Source of the DNA: Gammaproteobacteria bacterium
GTDB lineage: Bacteria; Pseudomonadota; Gammaproteobacteria; J044
Assembly (NCBI GenBank): GCA_026995955.1
Contig: JALWNJ010000220.1
Span: 1 to 15,335 of the forward strand
Direction of reading: 5' to 3'
DNA: 15,335 nucleotides
Shown here: positions 7,014 through 15,284 of the stretch, piece by piece
Layout of the letters: the number at the start of each line of letters is the position of its first letter
Position numbering within the stretch: the first letter of the stretch is position 1
The notes under the pieces: model-generated
What the model saw: only the letters and a program-made list of their open reading frames with translations
Databases searched by the model: none
What the model was told of the DNA's origin: nothing
Made by a program: the position numbers and the translations under genes

Positions 7014-8075
7014 TCAGGCCCCTCCACTCAGCCAGGGCTGCCAGCCCAGGGCGATGGCAATGCCCTCGCCGAAGATCCAGACGATGGTGACCGGGATCAG
7101 CACCTTCCAGCCCAGCCGCATGATCTGGTCGTATCGGTAGCGCGGGAAAGTGGCGCGGAACCAGAGGTACAGCAGCAGGAAGAAGGCCGTCTTCAGCCCC
7201 AGCCAGACGATGCCCGGCACCCAGGCGAACCAGGATTCCAGCAGCGTGCCCTCGAAGGGCGACAGCCAGCCGCCGAGGAACATGATCGAGGTCAGCACCG
7301 AGATGAGGATCATGTTGGCGTATTCGGCGAGGAAGAAGATGGCGAACGCCATGCCCGAGTACTCGACATGGAAGCCGGCGACGATCTCTGACTCGCCCTC
7401 GGCGACATCAAAGGGCGCGCGGTTAGTCTCGGCCACGCCGGAGATGAAGTACACCGCGAACAGGCCGATCAGGGGCCAGGCGAACCACTGCCCTGGCCCA
7501 CCGCTCTGGGCATGCACGATCTCGCTCAGGTTGAGGCTGCCGGCGGCCATCAGCACCCCCACCAGGGCGAAGCCCATGGCGATCTCGTAGGCCACGATCT
7601 GCGCCGCCACCCGCATCGAGCCCAGCAGCGCGTACTTGGAGTTGGAGGCCCAGCCGGCGATCAGCACGCCGTACACGCCGAGCGAGGTCATGGCCAGGAT
7701 GTAGAGCAGCCCGGCATTGATGTCGGCCAGTACCAGCCCCTCGTCGAAGGGCACCACCGCCCAGGCCGCCAGCGCCGGGGCAAAGGCCAGCAGCGGCGCG
7801 GTGAGGAACAGGTAGCGGTTGGCGTGGGTCGGCACCACCACTTCCTTGAACATCGCCTTGACGGTGTCGGCGATGGGCTGCAGCCAGCCGCGCGGTCCCA
7901 CCCGATTGGGGCCGATGCGGATCTGCATGTAGCCGATGATCTTGCGCTCGGCATAGGTGAGATAGGCCACGGCCAGGATCAGCGGCAGCACGATGACCAC
8001 GATCTTGACCAGGATCCAGATCAGGGTCTGGAGCCCCTCGGGCAGCATGTTCCAGAGCGAGACGAAGCCGTCCAT
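7014..8075 (-). CDS. nuoH: NADH-quinone oxidoreductase subunit H (quinone-site membrane subunit)
   Basis: This 353-residue membrane protein has about eight helices and forms the quinone channel with NuoB and NuoD. Both family signatures are visible: '[20 protein letters not shown]' (residues 42-61) and '[20 protein letters not shown]' (216-235), the latter followed by HVEYSGM. The acidic residues that start the charged axis toward the antiporter subunits lie in the second. ATG at 8075 is preferred because GAGGG lies 7 nt upstream and the ATG shares a base with the nuoG stop (TGATG). A GTG at 8078 would add one Met but has only 4 nt spacing. nuoI follows after 1 bp. Confidence 0.97.
   Translation of the reverse strand: MDGFVSLWNMLPEGLQTLIWILVKIVVIVLPLILAVAYLTYAERKIIGYMQIRIGPNRVGPRGWLQPIADTVKAMFKEVVVPTHANRYLFLTAPLLAFAPALAAWAVVPFDEGLVLADINAGLLYILAMTSLGVYGVLIAGWASNSKYALLGSMRVAAQIVAYEIAMGFALVGVLMAAGSLNLSEIVHAQSGGPGQWFAWPLIGLFAVYFISGVAETNRAPFDVAEGESEIVAGFHVEYSGMAFAIFFLAEYANMILISVLTSIMFLGGWLSPFEGTLLESWFAWVPGIVWLGLKTAFFLLLYLWFRATFPRYRYDQIMRLGWKVLIPVTIVWIFGEGIAIALGWQPWLSGGA
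7019..7025 (-). promoter_or_regulatory. Strong Shine-Dalgarno for nuoI, within the end of nuoH
   Basis: GGAGGGG on the minus strand ends 6 nt before the nuoI ATG at 7012. It decides the start in favour of MSLNL and against the GTG at 7027. It is one of the strongest ribosome-binding sites in the operon. Confidence 0.8.
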
Positions 8076-10462
8076 CACGACACCCTCGCCAGTTCCACCG
8101 GGCCGAAGGCATCGGCCAGTTGGGCGATGCCGGGCACGCCGCGCGGCACGAACACGCAGTTCTCGGGCACCCCGGGATCGATGCGTACCGGCAGGCTGAG
8201 GCTGGTCTCGTCCTGGCGCACCAGCAGCAGATCGCCGTCCTCCAGCTCATGCGCACGCGCCAGCTCCGGGGCGATGACGAACTCGGCGCGGCCCAGCGGG
8301 CTGGCCTGCAGCGAAGGCGCGCGGCGCACCAGCGAATCCGAGGCATAGGTCGGGACATACTCCACCGCACGCGGTCCCTCGAGCCGCGGCGGCAGCTCGA
8401 AGTGGCCGACCGGGGCATGGGCATTGGACAGTTCAAGGTCGGCCGCGAACAGGCCCTTGAGCTCGTCGCGCACTTCACTGCTGTCGAGATAGTCGAAGCC
8501 CTCGACATCGCACAGCGTGCCCAGCACGCGCAGCACCTTCCAGCCGGGCCGCGCCTCGCCGGGGGGCGCCACCGCACCGTTGAAACCCTGCCAACGGCCT
8601 TCCGCGTTGATGAAGGTGCCCGAAGTCTCGCCGAAGGCAGCGATCGGCAGCAGGACATCGGCGTAGTCACGCATGCGTTCGCTGGCAAACGGCGTGAGGC
8701 AGGCCACGAACTCGGCCTGCTTGAGACGCGGCAGCAGTTGAGCGGCATGCGGGGTGTCCAGCTCCGGCTCCACATTGAGCAGCAGGCAGGTGGTCAGGTC
8801 GGTGGCTGCCAGTTCGGTGACGGCACGGCCCTCGTGCGGCGGGCACAGACCGGCCGCGCCTCGATGCGGCACCATGCCGGCCAGCCAGCCACCGGCACTG
8901 TTGGCACCGTCCGGCAAATAGCCGAGCTTCAGCCCGGTGGCCTCGGCCAGCTCGCCGGCCAGGGCGCGCAAGCTGGCGAACCAGGGCGAGCGCAGGGCCC
9001 AGCCGCCGATCAGCAGATGGCCGTTTCCACCGGCCGACAGCAGCGCCTCGGCCATGGCACGAGCGGTCTCGCGCTCGCACTCGGAGCCGGCAACGAGGGC
9101 CGCCACCGACTTGCCGGCGGTAAAGCCGCAGGCCGCGAACACCTCGCCGGCGATGGCCGCGAGCGCATGGACCATGCCCTCGGGGTCGGTGATCCAGCGC
9201 TGTTCCAGATCGAAACGGTAGTCGAAGTCGCGCGGCATCAGCGCCAGCATGCGGCCGCCATGCAGCCAGGCCTGGCGCAGGGCATGGTGCAGGATGGGCT
9301 GTTCCATGCGCAGGTTGCTGCCGAGCAGGAACACGAACGGACTGCGGCGCAGGTTGGCCACGCTGTCGCCCAGCCAGGGGAACAGCGGCGCCTGGTTCTG
9401 GTCGCTGAAGTCGCGCTGGCCGATGCGGTGGTCGAGGTTGTGGCAGCCCAGGCCGCGCATCAGCTTCTGCAGCAGGTACATTTCCTCGGTGGTGGCCGAG
9501 GGCGAGGCCAGCGCGGCCATGTGGTCGGGCACCGCCGCCAGCAGCGCCTCGCTGGTGACGCGCAGGGCCTCGTCCCAGTCGCAGGCGCGCCACTGGCCCT
9601 TTTCCCTGATCATCGGCGTGGTAAGCCGCTCCTCGTGGCGCAGGCCCTCGTAGGAGAAGCGGTCGCGGTCGGAGATCCAGCATTCGTTGAGCGACTCGTC
9701 GTCGCGCGGCACCACGCGCTTGATCTCGCCGTGCAGCACATGCAACGACACATGCGAGCCGACGCAGTCGTGCGCGGCAATGGAGGGATACTGCCGCATC
9801 TCCCAGGCGCGACCGCTGAAACGCGACGGCTTGGCGGTGAGTGCGCCGACCGGACACAGGTCGATGACATTGCCGGACAGCTCGGACTGGATGCTGTGCT
9901 CGACGAAGGTGCCGATCTCCATGTGCTCGCCACGGCCGGTGGCGCCCAGTTCCGGCATGCCGGCGATCTCGCGCCCGAAGCGCACGCAGCGGGTGCAGTG
10001 GATGCAGCGCGTCATCTCGGTGGCGATGAGCGGTCCGATGTCCTTGTCGGCCACGGCACGCTTGGCTTCGGTATAGCGCGAAACGTCCTCGCCATAGCCC
10101 ATGGCCACGTCCTGCAGCTCGCATTCGCCACCCTGGTCACAGATGGGACAGTCGAGCGGGTGGTTGATGAGGAGGAACTCCATGGTTCCCTTCTGCGCCG
10201 AAATCGCTGCCGGCGAACGGGTATAGACCTTCATGCCGTGCGTCACCGGCGTGGCACAGGCCGGCAGCGGCTTGCGCGCACCCTCCACCTCCACCAGACA
10301 CATGCGGCAGTTGGCCGCGATCGACAGCTTGCGGTGGTAGCAGAAGCGCGGGATGAAGACATTGGCCTCGTCGGCGGCCTCGATGATCATGGCACCGTTG
10401 CGTGCCCTGACCGGCCGGCCGTCGATCTCGATGGTAATCAGGTTGTCGTTCGGATCCTGCAT
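8075..10462 (-). CDS. nuoG: NADH-quinone oxidoreductase subunit G (Fe-S subunit with molybdopterin-oxidoreductase fold)
   Basis: This 795-residue protein is part of the peripheral NADH-oxidising module. The N-terminal 2Fe-2S domain has C41, C52, C55 and C69 (N1b). Next come H101, C105, C108 and C114 ([14 protein letters not shown], cluster N5), then C153, C156, C159 and C203 (CIHCTRC plus CP, cluster N4). From about residue 215 it has the fold of molybdopterin oxidoreductases, which binds no cofactor in complex I. The optional N7 site is incomplete: C233 and C261 remain with the right spacing, but the two preceding cysteines are replaced by Pro226 and Ala229. The protein is shorter than E. 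coli NuoG (about 910) and like the shorter proteobacterial form. ATG at 10462 follows the nuoF stop by 1 bp (TGAGATG); the in-frame extension upstream is nuoF read out of frame. Confidence 0.97.
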   Translation of the reverse strand: MQDPNDNLITIEIDGRPVRARNGAMIIEAADEANVFIPRFCYHRKLSIAANCRMCLVEVEGARKPLPACATPVTHGMKVYTRSPAAISAQKGTMEFLLINHPLDCPICDQGGECELQDVAMGYGEDVSRYTEAKRAVADKDIGPLIATEMTRCIHCTRCVRFGREIAGMPELGATGRGEHMEIGTFVEHSIQSELSGNVIDLCPVGALTAKPSRFSGRAWEMRQYPSIAAHDCVGSHVSLHVLHGEIKRVVPRDDESLNECWISDRDRFSYEGLRHEERLTTPMIREKGQWRACDWDEALRVTSEALLAAVPDHMAALASPSATTEEMYLLQKLMRGLGCHNLDHRIGQRDFSDQNQAPLFPWLGDSVANLRRSPFVFLLGSNLRMEQPILHHALRQAWLHGGRMLALMPRDFDYRFDLEQRWITDPEGMVHALAAIAGEVFAACGFTAGKSVAALVAGSECERETARAMAEALLSAGGNGHLLIGGWALRSPWFASLRALAGELAEATGLKLGYLPDGANSAGGWLAGMVPHRGAAGLCPPHEGRAVTELAATDLTTCLLLNVEPELDTPHAAQLLPRLKQAEFVACLTPFASERMRDYADVLLPIAAFGETSGTFINAEGRWQGFNGAVAPPGEARPGWKVLRVLGTLCDVEGFDYLDSSEVRDELKGLFAADLELSNAHAPVGHFELPPRLEGPRAVEYVPTYASDSLVRRAPSLQASPLGRAEFVIAPELARAHELEDGDLLLVRQDETSLSLPVRIDPGVPENCVFVPRGVPGIAQLADAFGPVELARVS

Positions 10463-10463
10463 C

Positions 10464-11744
10464 TCAGCCACCCGTGACCATGCTACGGCCGTGTTCGATC
10501 CAGTAGGCGAACTCGGGCCGGAAATGCCTGATGAAGCTGCGCACCGGCATCGCCGCCGCATCGCCCAGCGCGCAGATGGTGTGACCCTCGATCTTGCTGG
10601 CCACGTCGTCGAGCTTGTCCAGGTCCTCCGGCCGCCCCTTGCCCTCGAGGATGCGGGTGAGCATGCGGTACAGCCAGCCGGTACCTTCACGGCAGGGCGT
10701 GCACTGGCCGCAGGACTCGGAGTAGTAGAAGCGCGAGATGCGCTGCAGGGCGCGCACCATGTCGGTGGTCTCGTCCATGACGATGACGGCACCGGAACCG
10801 AGCATGGAGCCGGCCTTGGCGATGGAATCGTAGTCCATGTTGGTCTGCAGCATCACATCGCCGGGCACCACCGGTACCGAAGAACCGCCGGGGATGACGG
10901 CCTTGAGGCGGCGTCCCTCTAGCACGCCGCCGGCCAGCTCCAGCAGTTCGCTGAAGGGGATGCCCATCGGCACCTCGTAGTTGCCGGGACGGTTGACATG
11001 GCCGGAGACGGAGAAGATCTTCTCGCCGCCCGCCCCGGGCACGCCGAGTTCGCTGAACCATTCACCGCCGTTGCGCAGGATGGCCGGCACGGAGGCCAGC
11101 GACTCGGTGTTGTTGATGGTGGTGGGGCGGCCGTAGAGACCAAAGTTGGCCGGGAACGGCGGCTTGAAGCGCGGCTGGCCCTTCTTGCCTTCCAGCGACT
11201 CCAGCAGCGCCGTCTCCTCGCCGCAGATGTAGGCACCGGCACCGAGACTGCCATAGATGTTGACGGTGATCCCCGAGCCCATGATGTCCTCGCCCAGCAG
11301 GCCGGCCCCGTAGGCCTCGCGCAGGGCCTGCTCGAAGCGCTGGAAGGGCTCGTCCATGAACTCGCCGCGCATGTAGTTGTAGGCGCGCTCGGCGCCGATG
11401 GCATAGGCGGCGATGGCCATGCCTTCGATCAGCGCATGCGGATTGAAGCGCAGGATGTCGCGGTCCTTGCAGGTACCGGGCTCGGATTCGTCGGAGTTGC
11501 ACACCAGATACTTCTCTCCGGGCGCGTAGCGCGGCATGAAGCTCCACTTGAGGCCGGTGGGGAAGCCGGCGCCGCCGCGGCCACGCAGGTTCGACTTCTT
11601 CACCTCCTCGATGATGTCGTCGGGCGGGATGCGCTCGGTGACGATGCGCGTCCAGGCCTCGTAGCCGCCGATGCGCCGGTAGTTCTCCAGCGACCAGGGC
11701 TGGTCGTCGAACTGCAGTGTCGTGAAACAGACCTGATTCGGCAT
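10464..11744 (-). CDS. nuoF: NADH-quinone oxidoreductase subunit F (NADH- and FMN-binding)
   Basis: This 426-residue flavoprotein subunit oxidises NADH and passes electrons through FMN to 4Fe-4S cluster N3. The glycine-rich nucleotide site '[14 protein letters not shown]' is at residues 54-67. '[17 protein letters not shown]' (81-97) and '[20 protein letters not shown]' (168-187) are the FMN/NADH-site motifs. The N3 ligands are C345, C348 and C351 ([15 protein letters not shown]) and C391. Length is normal. The start is ATG 11744 ([12 protein letters not shown]), 5 bp after the nuoE stop. The same frame is open further upstream to 12305, but that part is nuoE in a different frame. The Shine-Dalgarno is weak, so coupling to nuoE is likely. 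Confidence 0.97.
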   Translation of the reverse strand: MPNQVCFTTLQFDDQPWSLENYRRIGGYEAWTRIVTERIPPDDIIEEVKKSNLRGRGGAGFPTGLKWSFMPRYAPGEKYLVCNSDESEPGTCKDRDILRFNPHALIEGMAIAAYAIGAERAYNYMRGEFMDEPFQRFEQALREAYGAGLLGEDIMGSGITVNIYGSLGAGAYICGEETALLESLEGKKGQPRFKPPFPANFGLYGRPTTINNTESLASVPAILRNGGEWFSELGVPGAGGEKIFSVSGHVNRPGNYEVPMGIPFSELLELAGGVLEGRRLKAVIPGGSSVPVVPGDVMLQTNMDYDSIAKAGSMLGSGAVIVMDETTDMVRALQRISRFYYSESCGQCTPCREGTGWLYRMLTRILEGKGRPEDLDKLDDVASKIEGHTICALGDAAAMPVRSFIRHFRPEFAYWIEHGRSMVTGG

Positions 11745-11749
11745 GCCGG

Positions 11750-12253
11750 CTACTCGAGGTTGTCCAGAATCTCGTCCACCTTCTCCGGGGTGAGATTCTC
11801 GTAGTACTTGTGATCGACCTGCATCATGGGGCCGCCGCAGCAGGCCGCCAGGCATTCCTCTTCCTGCTTGAAGTAGAACTTGCCGTCGGGCGTGCTCTGG
11901 CCGCGCTTGATGCCGAGCCGGTTCTCGATGTGCTCGATGATGCGGTCGGCACCGCGCAGCATGCAGGAGATGTTGTCGCACACGGCGATGGTGTGGCGCC
12001 CCACGGGCTCGAGCTCGAACATGGAATAGAAGCTCGCCACCTCGTACACCTCGATTGGCGCCATGTCGAGGTAGGCGGCGACGGCATCCATCTGCTCGAC
12101 GGGCAGATGGCCATGCTCGTGCTGCACGGCACGCAGGGCGGCGAGCACCGCCGAGCGCTGCTTGCCGGGCGGGTACTTGGCCACCCAGTGATCGATCTCC
12201 TCGCGCACATGCGCGGAGAGGCGGGCAATCAGTTCTTCGCGGGACGCGCTCAA
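11750..12253 (-). CDS. nuoE: NADH-quinone oxidoreductase subunit E (2Fe-2S), TTG start
   Basis: This 167-residue thioredoxin-fold 2Fe-2S protein pairs with NuoF in the NADH dehydrogenase module. The N1a cluster ligands are C92 and C97 (CDNISC) with C134 and C138 ([10 protein letters not shown]). The helical N-terminal part contains '[19 protein letters not shown]', typical of the family. The start is unusual. No ATG fits, and the only sensible choice is TTG at 12253, which overlaps the nuoD stop (TTGA) and has GGAG at 8 nt spacing. The next in-frame Met (residue 55) would remove conserved sequence. The rare start may lower translation or make it depend on nuoD, but this is inference. Confidence 0.95.
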   Translation of the reverse strand: MSASREELIARLSAHVREEIDHWVAKYPPGKQRSAVLAALRAVQHEHGHLPVEQMDAVAAYLDMAPIEVYEVASFYSMFELEPVGRHTIAVCDNISCMLRGADRIIEHIENRLGIKRGQSTPDGKFYFKQEEECLAACCGGPMMQVDHKYYENLTPEKVDEILDNLE

Positions 12254-13503
12254 CGGTCGATCTCCCCGAACACGATGTCCAGTGTGCCGATGATGGCCAC
12301 CACATCGGCCAGCATGTGGCCGCGGGCGATCTCGTTCATCGAGGCCAGGTGGGCAAAGCCCGGCGCGCGCAGCTTGACGCGGTACGGCTTGTTGGCGCCG
12401 TCAGAGACGAGATACACGCCGAACTCGCCCTTGGGATGCTCGACAGCGGAGTACACCTCGCCCTCGGGCAGCACATAGCCCTCGGTGAACAGCTTGAAGT
12501 GATGGATCAGGGCCTCCATGTCGGCCTTCATCTCCTCGCGCCGCGGCGGCGTGATCTTGTGATCCTCCAGCCGCACCGGGCCGGGGTTGGCGCGCAGCCA
12601 GTCGATGCACTGCTTCATGATGCGGTTGGACTGGCGCATCTCTTCCACCCGCACCAGGTAGCGGTCGTAGCAGTCGCCGTTGGTGCCCACCGGGATGTCG
12701 AACTCGACGCGGTCGTAGGCGGCATAGGGCTGCTTCTTGCGCAGATCCCACTCGACGCCGGAGCCGCGCAGCATGGGACCGGTGAAACCAAGCTGAAGGG
12801 CGCGTTCGGGCGATACCACGCCGATGCCCACCGTGCGCTGCTTCCAGATGCGGTTGTCTGTGAGCAGGGTCTCGTACTCGTCCACCCGCCCGGGGAAGCG
12901 CTCGGTAAAGGCCTCGAGGAAGTCGAGCAGGCTGCCCTGGCGGTCCTCGTTGAGGCGATCCACCTCCTTCTGCGAGTGCCAGCGCGAGGGCTCGTACTTC
13001 GGCATGCTGTCGGGCAGGTCGCGGGCCACCCCGCCGGGGCGGTAGTAGGTGGCGTGCATGCGCGCGCCGCTCACCGCCTCGTAGGCGTCCATCAGGTCCT
13101 CGCGCTCGCGGAAGCAGTACAGGAACATGGTCATGGCGCCCACGTCGAGGGCGTGGGTGCCGAGCCACATGAGGTGGTTGAGGATGCGCGTGATCTCGTC
13201 GAACAGGGTGCGGATGTACTGCGCCCGCAGGGGCGCCTCGATGCCCAGCAGCTTCTCGATGGCGCGCACATAGGCGTGCTCGTTGCACATCATCGAGACG
13301 TAGTCGAGCCGGTCCATGTAGCCGATGCTCTGGTTGTAGGGCTTGCTCTCGGCCAGCTTCTCGGTGCCACGGTGCAGCAGGCCGATGTGCGGGTCGGCGC
13401 GCTGGATCACCTCGCCGTCCATCTCCAGCACCAGGCGCAGCACGCCATGCGCGGCGGGATGCTGGGGACCGAAGTTGAGCGTGTAGTTGCGGATCTCAGG
13501 CAT
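12250..13503 (-). CDS. nuoD: NADH-quinone oxidoreductase subunit D (49-kDa, quinone-site subunit)
   Basis: This 417-residue protein is homologous to the large subunit of NiFe hydrogenases without its metal ligands. With NuoB it forms the quinone-reduction pocket next to cluster N2. '[11 protein letters not shown]' (residues 10-20), containing the loop histidine of the quinone site, is intact, as is '[10 protein letters not shown]' and '[18 protein letters not shown]'. The C terminus '[20 protein letters not shown]' is typical. It is a stand-alone gene, not fused to nuoC. The ATG at 13503 overlaps nuoC by 8 bp and has a strong GGAGG 6 nt upstream. The stop overlaps the nuoE TTG start. Confidence 0.97.
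   Translation of the reverse strand: MPEIRNYTLNFGPQHPAAHGVLRLVLEMDGEVIQRADPHIGLLHRGTEKLAESKPYNQSIGYMDRLDYVSMMCNEHAYVRAIEKLLGIEAPLRAQYIRTLFDEITRILNHLMWLGTHALDVGAMTMFLYCFREREDLMDAYEAVSGARMHATYYRPGGVARDLPDSMPKYEPSRWHSQKEVDRLNEDRQGSLLDFLEAFTERFPGRVDEYETLLTDNRIWKQRTVGIGVVSPERALQLGFTGPMLRGSGVEWDLRKKQPYAAYDRVEFDIPVGTNGDCYDRYLVRVEEMRQSNRIMKQCIDWLRANPGPVRLEDHKITPPRREEMKADMEALIHHFKLFTEGYVLPEGEVYSAVEHPKGEFGVYLVSDGANKPYRVKLRAPGFAHLASMNEIARGHMLADVVAIIGTLDIVFGEIDR
12262..12265 (-). promoter_or_regulatory. Shine-Dalgarno supporting the TTG start of nuoE
   Basis: GGAG (within GGGGAGAT on the minus strand) lies 8 nt before TTG at 12253, inside the last codons of nuoD. It is the main local evidence that TTG is the real start of nuoE. 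Confidence 0.65.
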
Positions 13504-14215
13504 CGCCTTCCTCCGATGCCGGCAGATCGGCGTAACGGTTGTCGTGGCGCACCACCTTGGGCACGTTCACCCGCGGCTCGATGGAGACCGGCTCGTACAC
13601 CACCCTGCCCTGCTCCGGGTCGTAGCGCATCTCGACATGGCCGATGAGCGGGAAGTCCTTGCGCAGCGGGTGGCCGACGAAACCGTAGTCGGTGAGGATG
13701 CGGCGCAGGTCGGGGTGGCCGTCGAACAGGATGCCGAACAGGTCGAAGGCCTCGCGCTCGTACCAGTTGGCGGAATTCCAGATGCCCACCACCGAGGGGA
13801 CCCGCGGCTCGTCGTCGTCCGGGCAGTACACCTTCATGCGCAAGCGGATGTTGCGGGACAGCGACAGCAGCTGATAGGCCACCGCGAAGCGCGGCCCCTC
13901 GCAGCGCGGCGCAGGGGGCGGCTCCTCGAAGCTGAAGCGCGCCGCGTGATGCGCCTCGACGGCACGACTGAAGCCCTGGTTGGGGGCCTCCTCCACCGTC
14001 CACTCGTCGATACCGTATTCGGAATAGTCGATGCCGCAGAGGTCGATCAGTTCCTCGAAGCCATAGGCGTCGCGCAGGCGCTCGGCGGTGACCAGCAGAT
14101 CGCGCGCGGCGACGACGACATTGAGTTCGCCGTGCTCGACCAGACAGTCCTCGACCGGCGTCCGGCCGTCGTCGAGCAGCACCTCGCTGAGTGCGGTGAG
14201 TCGTGGATCGGTCAT
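13496..14215 (-). CDS. nuoC: NADH-quinone oxidoreductase subunit C (30-kDa subunit)
   Basis: This 239-residue peripheral-arm subunit contacts NuoD and NuoI and carries no cofactor. The family signature is '[20 protein letters not shown]' (residues 151-170), followed by '[20 protein letters not shown]'. It is a little longer than many NuoC proteins. Between 'GIDYSEYG' (61-68) and '[10 protein letters not shown]' (110-119) lies an extra stretch of about 40 mostly polar residues, rich in Pro and Glu near its end (FEEPPPAP). This is probably a surface insertion between strands. The start ATG at 14215 overlaps the nuoB stop (ATGA), and the end overlaps nuoD by 8 bp. Confidence 0.96.
   Translation of the reverse strand: MTDPRLTALSEVLLDDGRTPVEDCLVEHGELNVVVAARDLLVTAERLRDAYGFEELIDLCGIDYSEYGIDEWTVEEAPNQGFSRAVEAHHAARFSFEEPPPAPRCEGPRFAVAYQLLSLSRNIRLRMKVYCPDDDEPRVPSVVGIWNSANWYEREAFDLFGILFDGHPDLRRILTDYGFVGHPLRKDFPLIGHVEMRYDPEQGRVVYEPVSIEPRVNVPKVVRHDNRYADLPASEEGDA
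13510..13514 (-). promoter_or_regulatory. Strong Shine-Dalgarno for nuoD, inside nuoC
   Basis: GGAGG on the minus strand, 6 nt before the nuoD ATG at 13503, confirms the start and the 8-bp overlap with nuoC. Confidence 0.75.
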
Positions 14216-14694
14216 GACGCCCTGGCGATGGTCTCGGTTCGACGGATCTTTTCCTGCAGCTGGATGATGCCGTACAGCAGGGCCTCGGCCGTGGGCGGAC
14301 AGCCCGGCACATAGATGTCCACCGGCACGATGCGGTCGCAGCCACGTACCACGGAATAGGAATAGTGGTAGTAGCCGCCACCGTTGGCGCAGGAACCCAT
14401 GGAAATGACCCAGCGCGGCTCGGCCATCTGGTCATAGACCTTGCGCAGCGCAGGCGCCATCTTGTTGACCAGGGTGCCGGCCACGATCATGACATCGGAC
14501 TGACGCGGACTGGGCCGGAAGATGATGCCGAAGCGGTCGAGATCGTAGCGCGAGGCACCGGCGTGCATCATCTCCACCGCGCAGCAGGCCAGGCCGAAGG
14601 TCATGGGCCACAGCGAGCCGGTGCGGGCCCAGTTGATGAGCTTGTCGGCCGAGGTAGTGACGAAGCCCTTTTCGAGTACGCCTTCTACTCCCAT
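14212..14694 (-). CDS. nuoB: NADH-quinone oxidoreductase subunit B (cluster N2)
   Basis: This 160-residue protein holds the last 4Fe-4S cluster, N2, which reduces quinone. The ligands are C37 and C38 (LACCAVEMM), C102 (GSCANGGG) and C132 ([12 protein letters not shown]), all present with normal spacing. The motif '[20 protein letters not shown]' (29-48) is diagnostic. ATG at 14694 ([20 protein letters not shown]) gives the usual length and overlaps the end of nuoA by 10 bp, with a purine-rich AAGAAGGGGG upstream. The frame is open to 14913, but the extension is nuoA read out of frame. nuoC follows through an ATGA overlap. Confidence 0.97.
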   Translation of the reverse strand: MGVEGVLEKGFVTTSADKLINWARTGSLWPMTFGLACCAVEMMHAGASRYDLDRFGIIFRPSPRQSDVMIVAGTLVNKMAPALRKVYDQMAEPRWVISMGSCANGGGYYHYSYSVVRGCDRIVPVDIYVPGCPPTAEALLYGIIQLQEKIRRTETIARAS

Positions 14695-15041
14695 TCCAGG
14701 GCCCCCTTCTTCCACTCGTAGACGAAACCGATGATGAGCACGCCGAGGAAGATGGCCATGGCCACCAGGCCGAACAGCCCCAGCTTGTCCAGGGAAACCG
14801 CCCAGGGAAACAGGAAGGCGATCTCGAGATCGAAGATGATGAACAGGATGGCGACCAGATAGTAGCGCGCATCGAACTTCATGCGCGCATCCTCGAAGGC
14901 CTCGAAACCGCACTCGTAGGGCGAGCCCTTGGCTGGATCGGGACGGTGCGGTCCCATGACCAGACCGATGCCGAGGAGCACACCGCCCATGACGAGGCCG
15001 ACGGCCATGAAGATCAGGATCGGGAGATACGCCTCAAGCAT
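14685..15041 (-). CDS. nuoA: NADH-quinone oxidoreductase subunit A
   Basis: This 118-residue protein has three membrane helices (about residues 4-29, 61-81 and 88-108). The conserved loop '[20 protein letters not shown]' (39-58) between the first two helices lies near the quinone site. D71 and E73 in '[13 protein letters not shown]' are the membrane acidic residues of the family. It is the first gene of the operon. The ATG at 15041 has GGAG 7 nt upstream and a good promoter about 35 bp further up. The end overlaps nuoB by 10 bp. Confidence 0.97.
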   Translation of the reverse strand: MLEAYLPILIFMAVGLVMGGVLLGIGLVMGPHRPDPAKGSPYECGFEAFEDARMKFDARYYLVAILFIIFDLEIAFLFPWAVSLDKLGLFGLVAMAIFLGVLIIGFVYEWKKGALEWE

Positions 15042-15048
15042 CAGTACA

Positions 15049-15052
15049 CTCC
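15049..15052 (-). promoter_or_regulatory. Shine-Dalgarno of nuoA
   Basis: GGAG on the minus strand, 7 nt before the nuoA ATG. It sets the start at 15041. Confidence 0.7.
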
Positions 15053-15077
15053 AACGGCTCGTCGCTCGACTGTGGGC

Positions 15078-15106
15078 AGTCTAAGCGACTCATGTTGTGC
15101 TTACAA
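15078..15106 (-). promoter_or_regulatory. Predicted sigma-70 promoter of the nuo operon
   Basis: On the minus strand there is a -35 box TTGTAA (15106-15101; 4 of 6 consensus), exactly 17 bp of spacer and a -10 box TAGACT (15083-15078; 4 of 6). Transcription would begin near 15071, giving a leader of about 30 nt that contains the nuoA Shine-Dalgarno. It is the best promoter between the tRNA-Leu terminator and nuoA. The -35 box lies inside the short inverted repeat TTGT-GCTT-ACAA, written here on the plus strand (15095-15106). Confidence 0.72.
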
Positions 15107-15131
15107 GGGACAAATCGCCCTCCACACATTA

Positions 15132-15163
15132 CCGGCGACAGGATGAACGAAACCGGTCGCCGG
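15132..15163. repeat. Inverted repeat upstream of the nuo promoter (8-bp arms)
   Basis: CCGGCGAC (15132-15139) and GTCGCCGG (15156-15163) are perfect inverted copies separated by 16 bp, placed 26-57 bp upstream of the -35 box. It could be a regulator site or a GC-rich hairpin without a T-run. Nothing identifies a partner. Confidence 0.5.
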
Positions 15164-15184
15164 ACAGTCGGCAGTGCGCCCGAT

Positions 15185-15212
15185 GTCCTGGGCAGTTCGG
15201 TCCCTCCAGGAC
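15185..15212. repeat. Second inverted repeat between tRNA-Leu and nuoA (7-bp arms)
   Basis: GTCCTGG (15185-15191) and CCAGGAC (15206-15212) are perfect inverted copies around a 14-bp spacer. No T-run follows on the minus strand, so it is not an intrinsic terminator. It lies between the tRNA-Leu terminator and the other inverted repeat. Confidence 0.4.
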
Positions 15213-15234
15213 TCGGTTCTGGCCTTCCCTGATA

Positions 15235-15273
15235 CCAAAAACCCTGCATCGAGCAGGCCCGAATGCAGGGTTT
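15235..15273 (-). terminator. Intrinsic terminator after tRNA-Leu
   Basis: AAACCCTGCAT (15273-15263 on the minus strand) pairs over 11 bases with ATGCAGGGTTT (15249-15239). An inner CGGG/CTCG stem extends the hairpin, and a run of five Ts (15241-15237) completes it. It begins 12 bp after the tRNA CCA end and separates the upstream transcript from the nuo operon. Confidence 0.85.
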
Positions 15274-15284
15274 CCGGTTGTGCA

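Noticed and set aside
7013..7027. GTG start for nuoI at 7027
   Set aside because: The codon is part of the GGAGGGG Shine-Dalgarno region for the ATG at 7012, and the added residues are not typical of NuoI.
8076..8078. GTG start for nuoH
   Set aside because: It would add a single residue, with the Shine-Dalgarno only 4 nt away. ATG at 8075 has 7 nt spacing and a TGATG junction.
8120..10477. Long plus-strand open frame (785 codons) antisense to nuoG
   Set aside because: Low-complexity composition and exact mirroring of the nuoG codon pattern indicate a shadow frame. nuoG itself has all family motifs.
10464..12305. Longer nuoF starting at 12305 (613 residues), a possible NuoE-NuoF fusion
   Set aside because: The extra N-terminal part is nuoE read in another frame and contains none of the NuoE cysteine motifs. 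The true NuoF starts at 11744.
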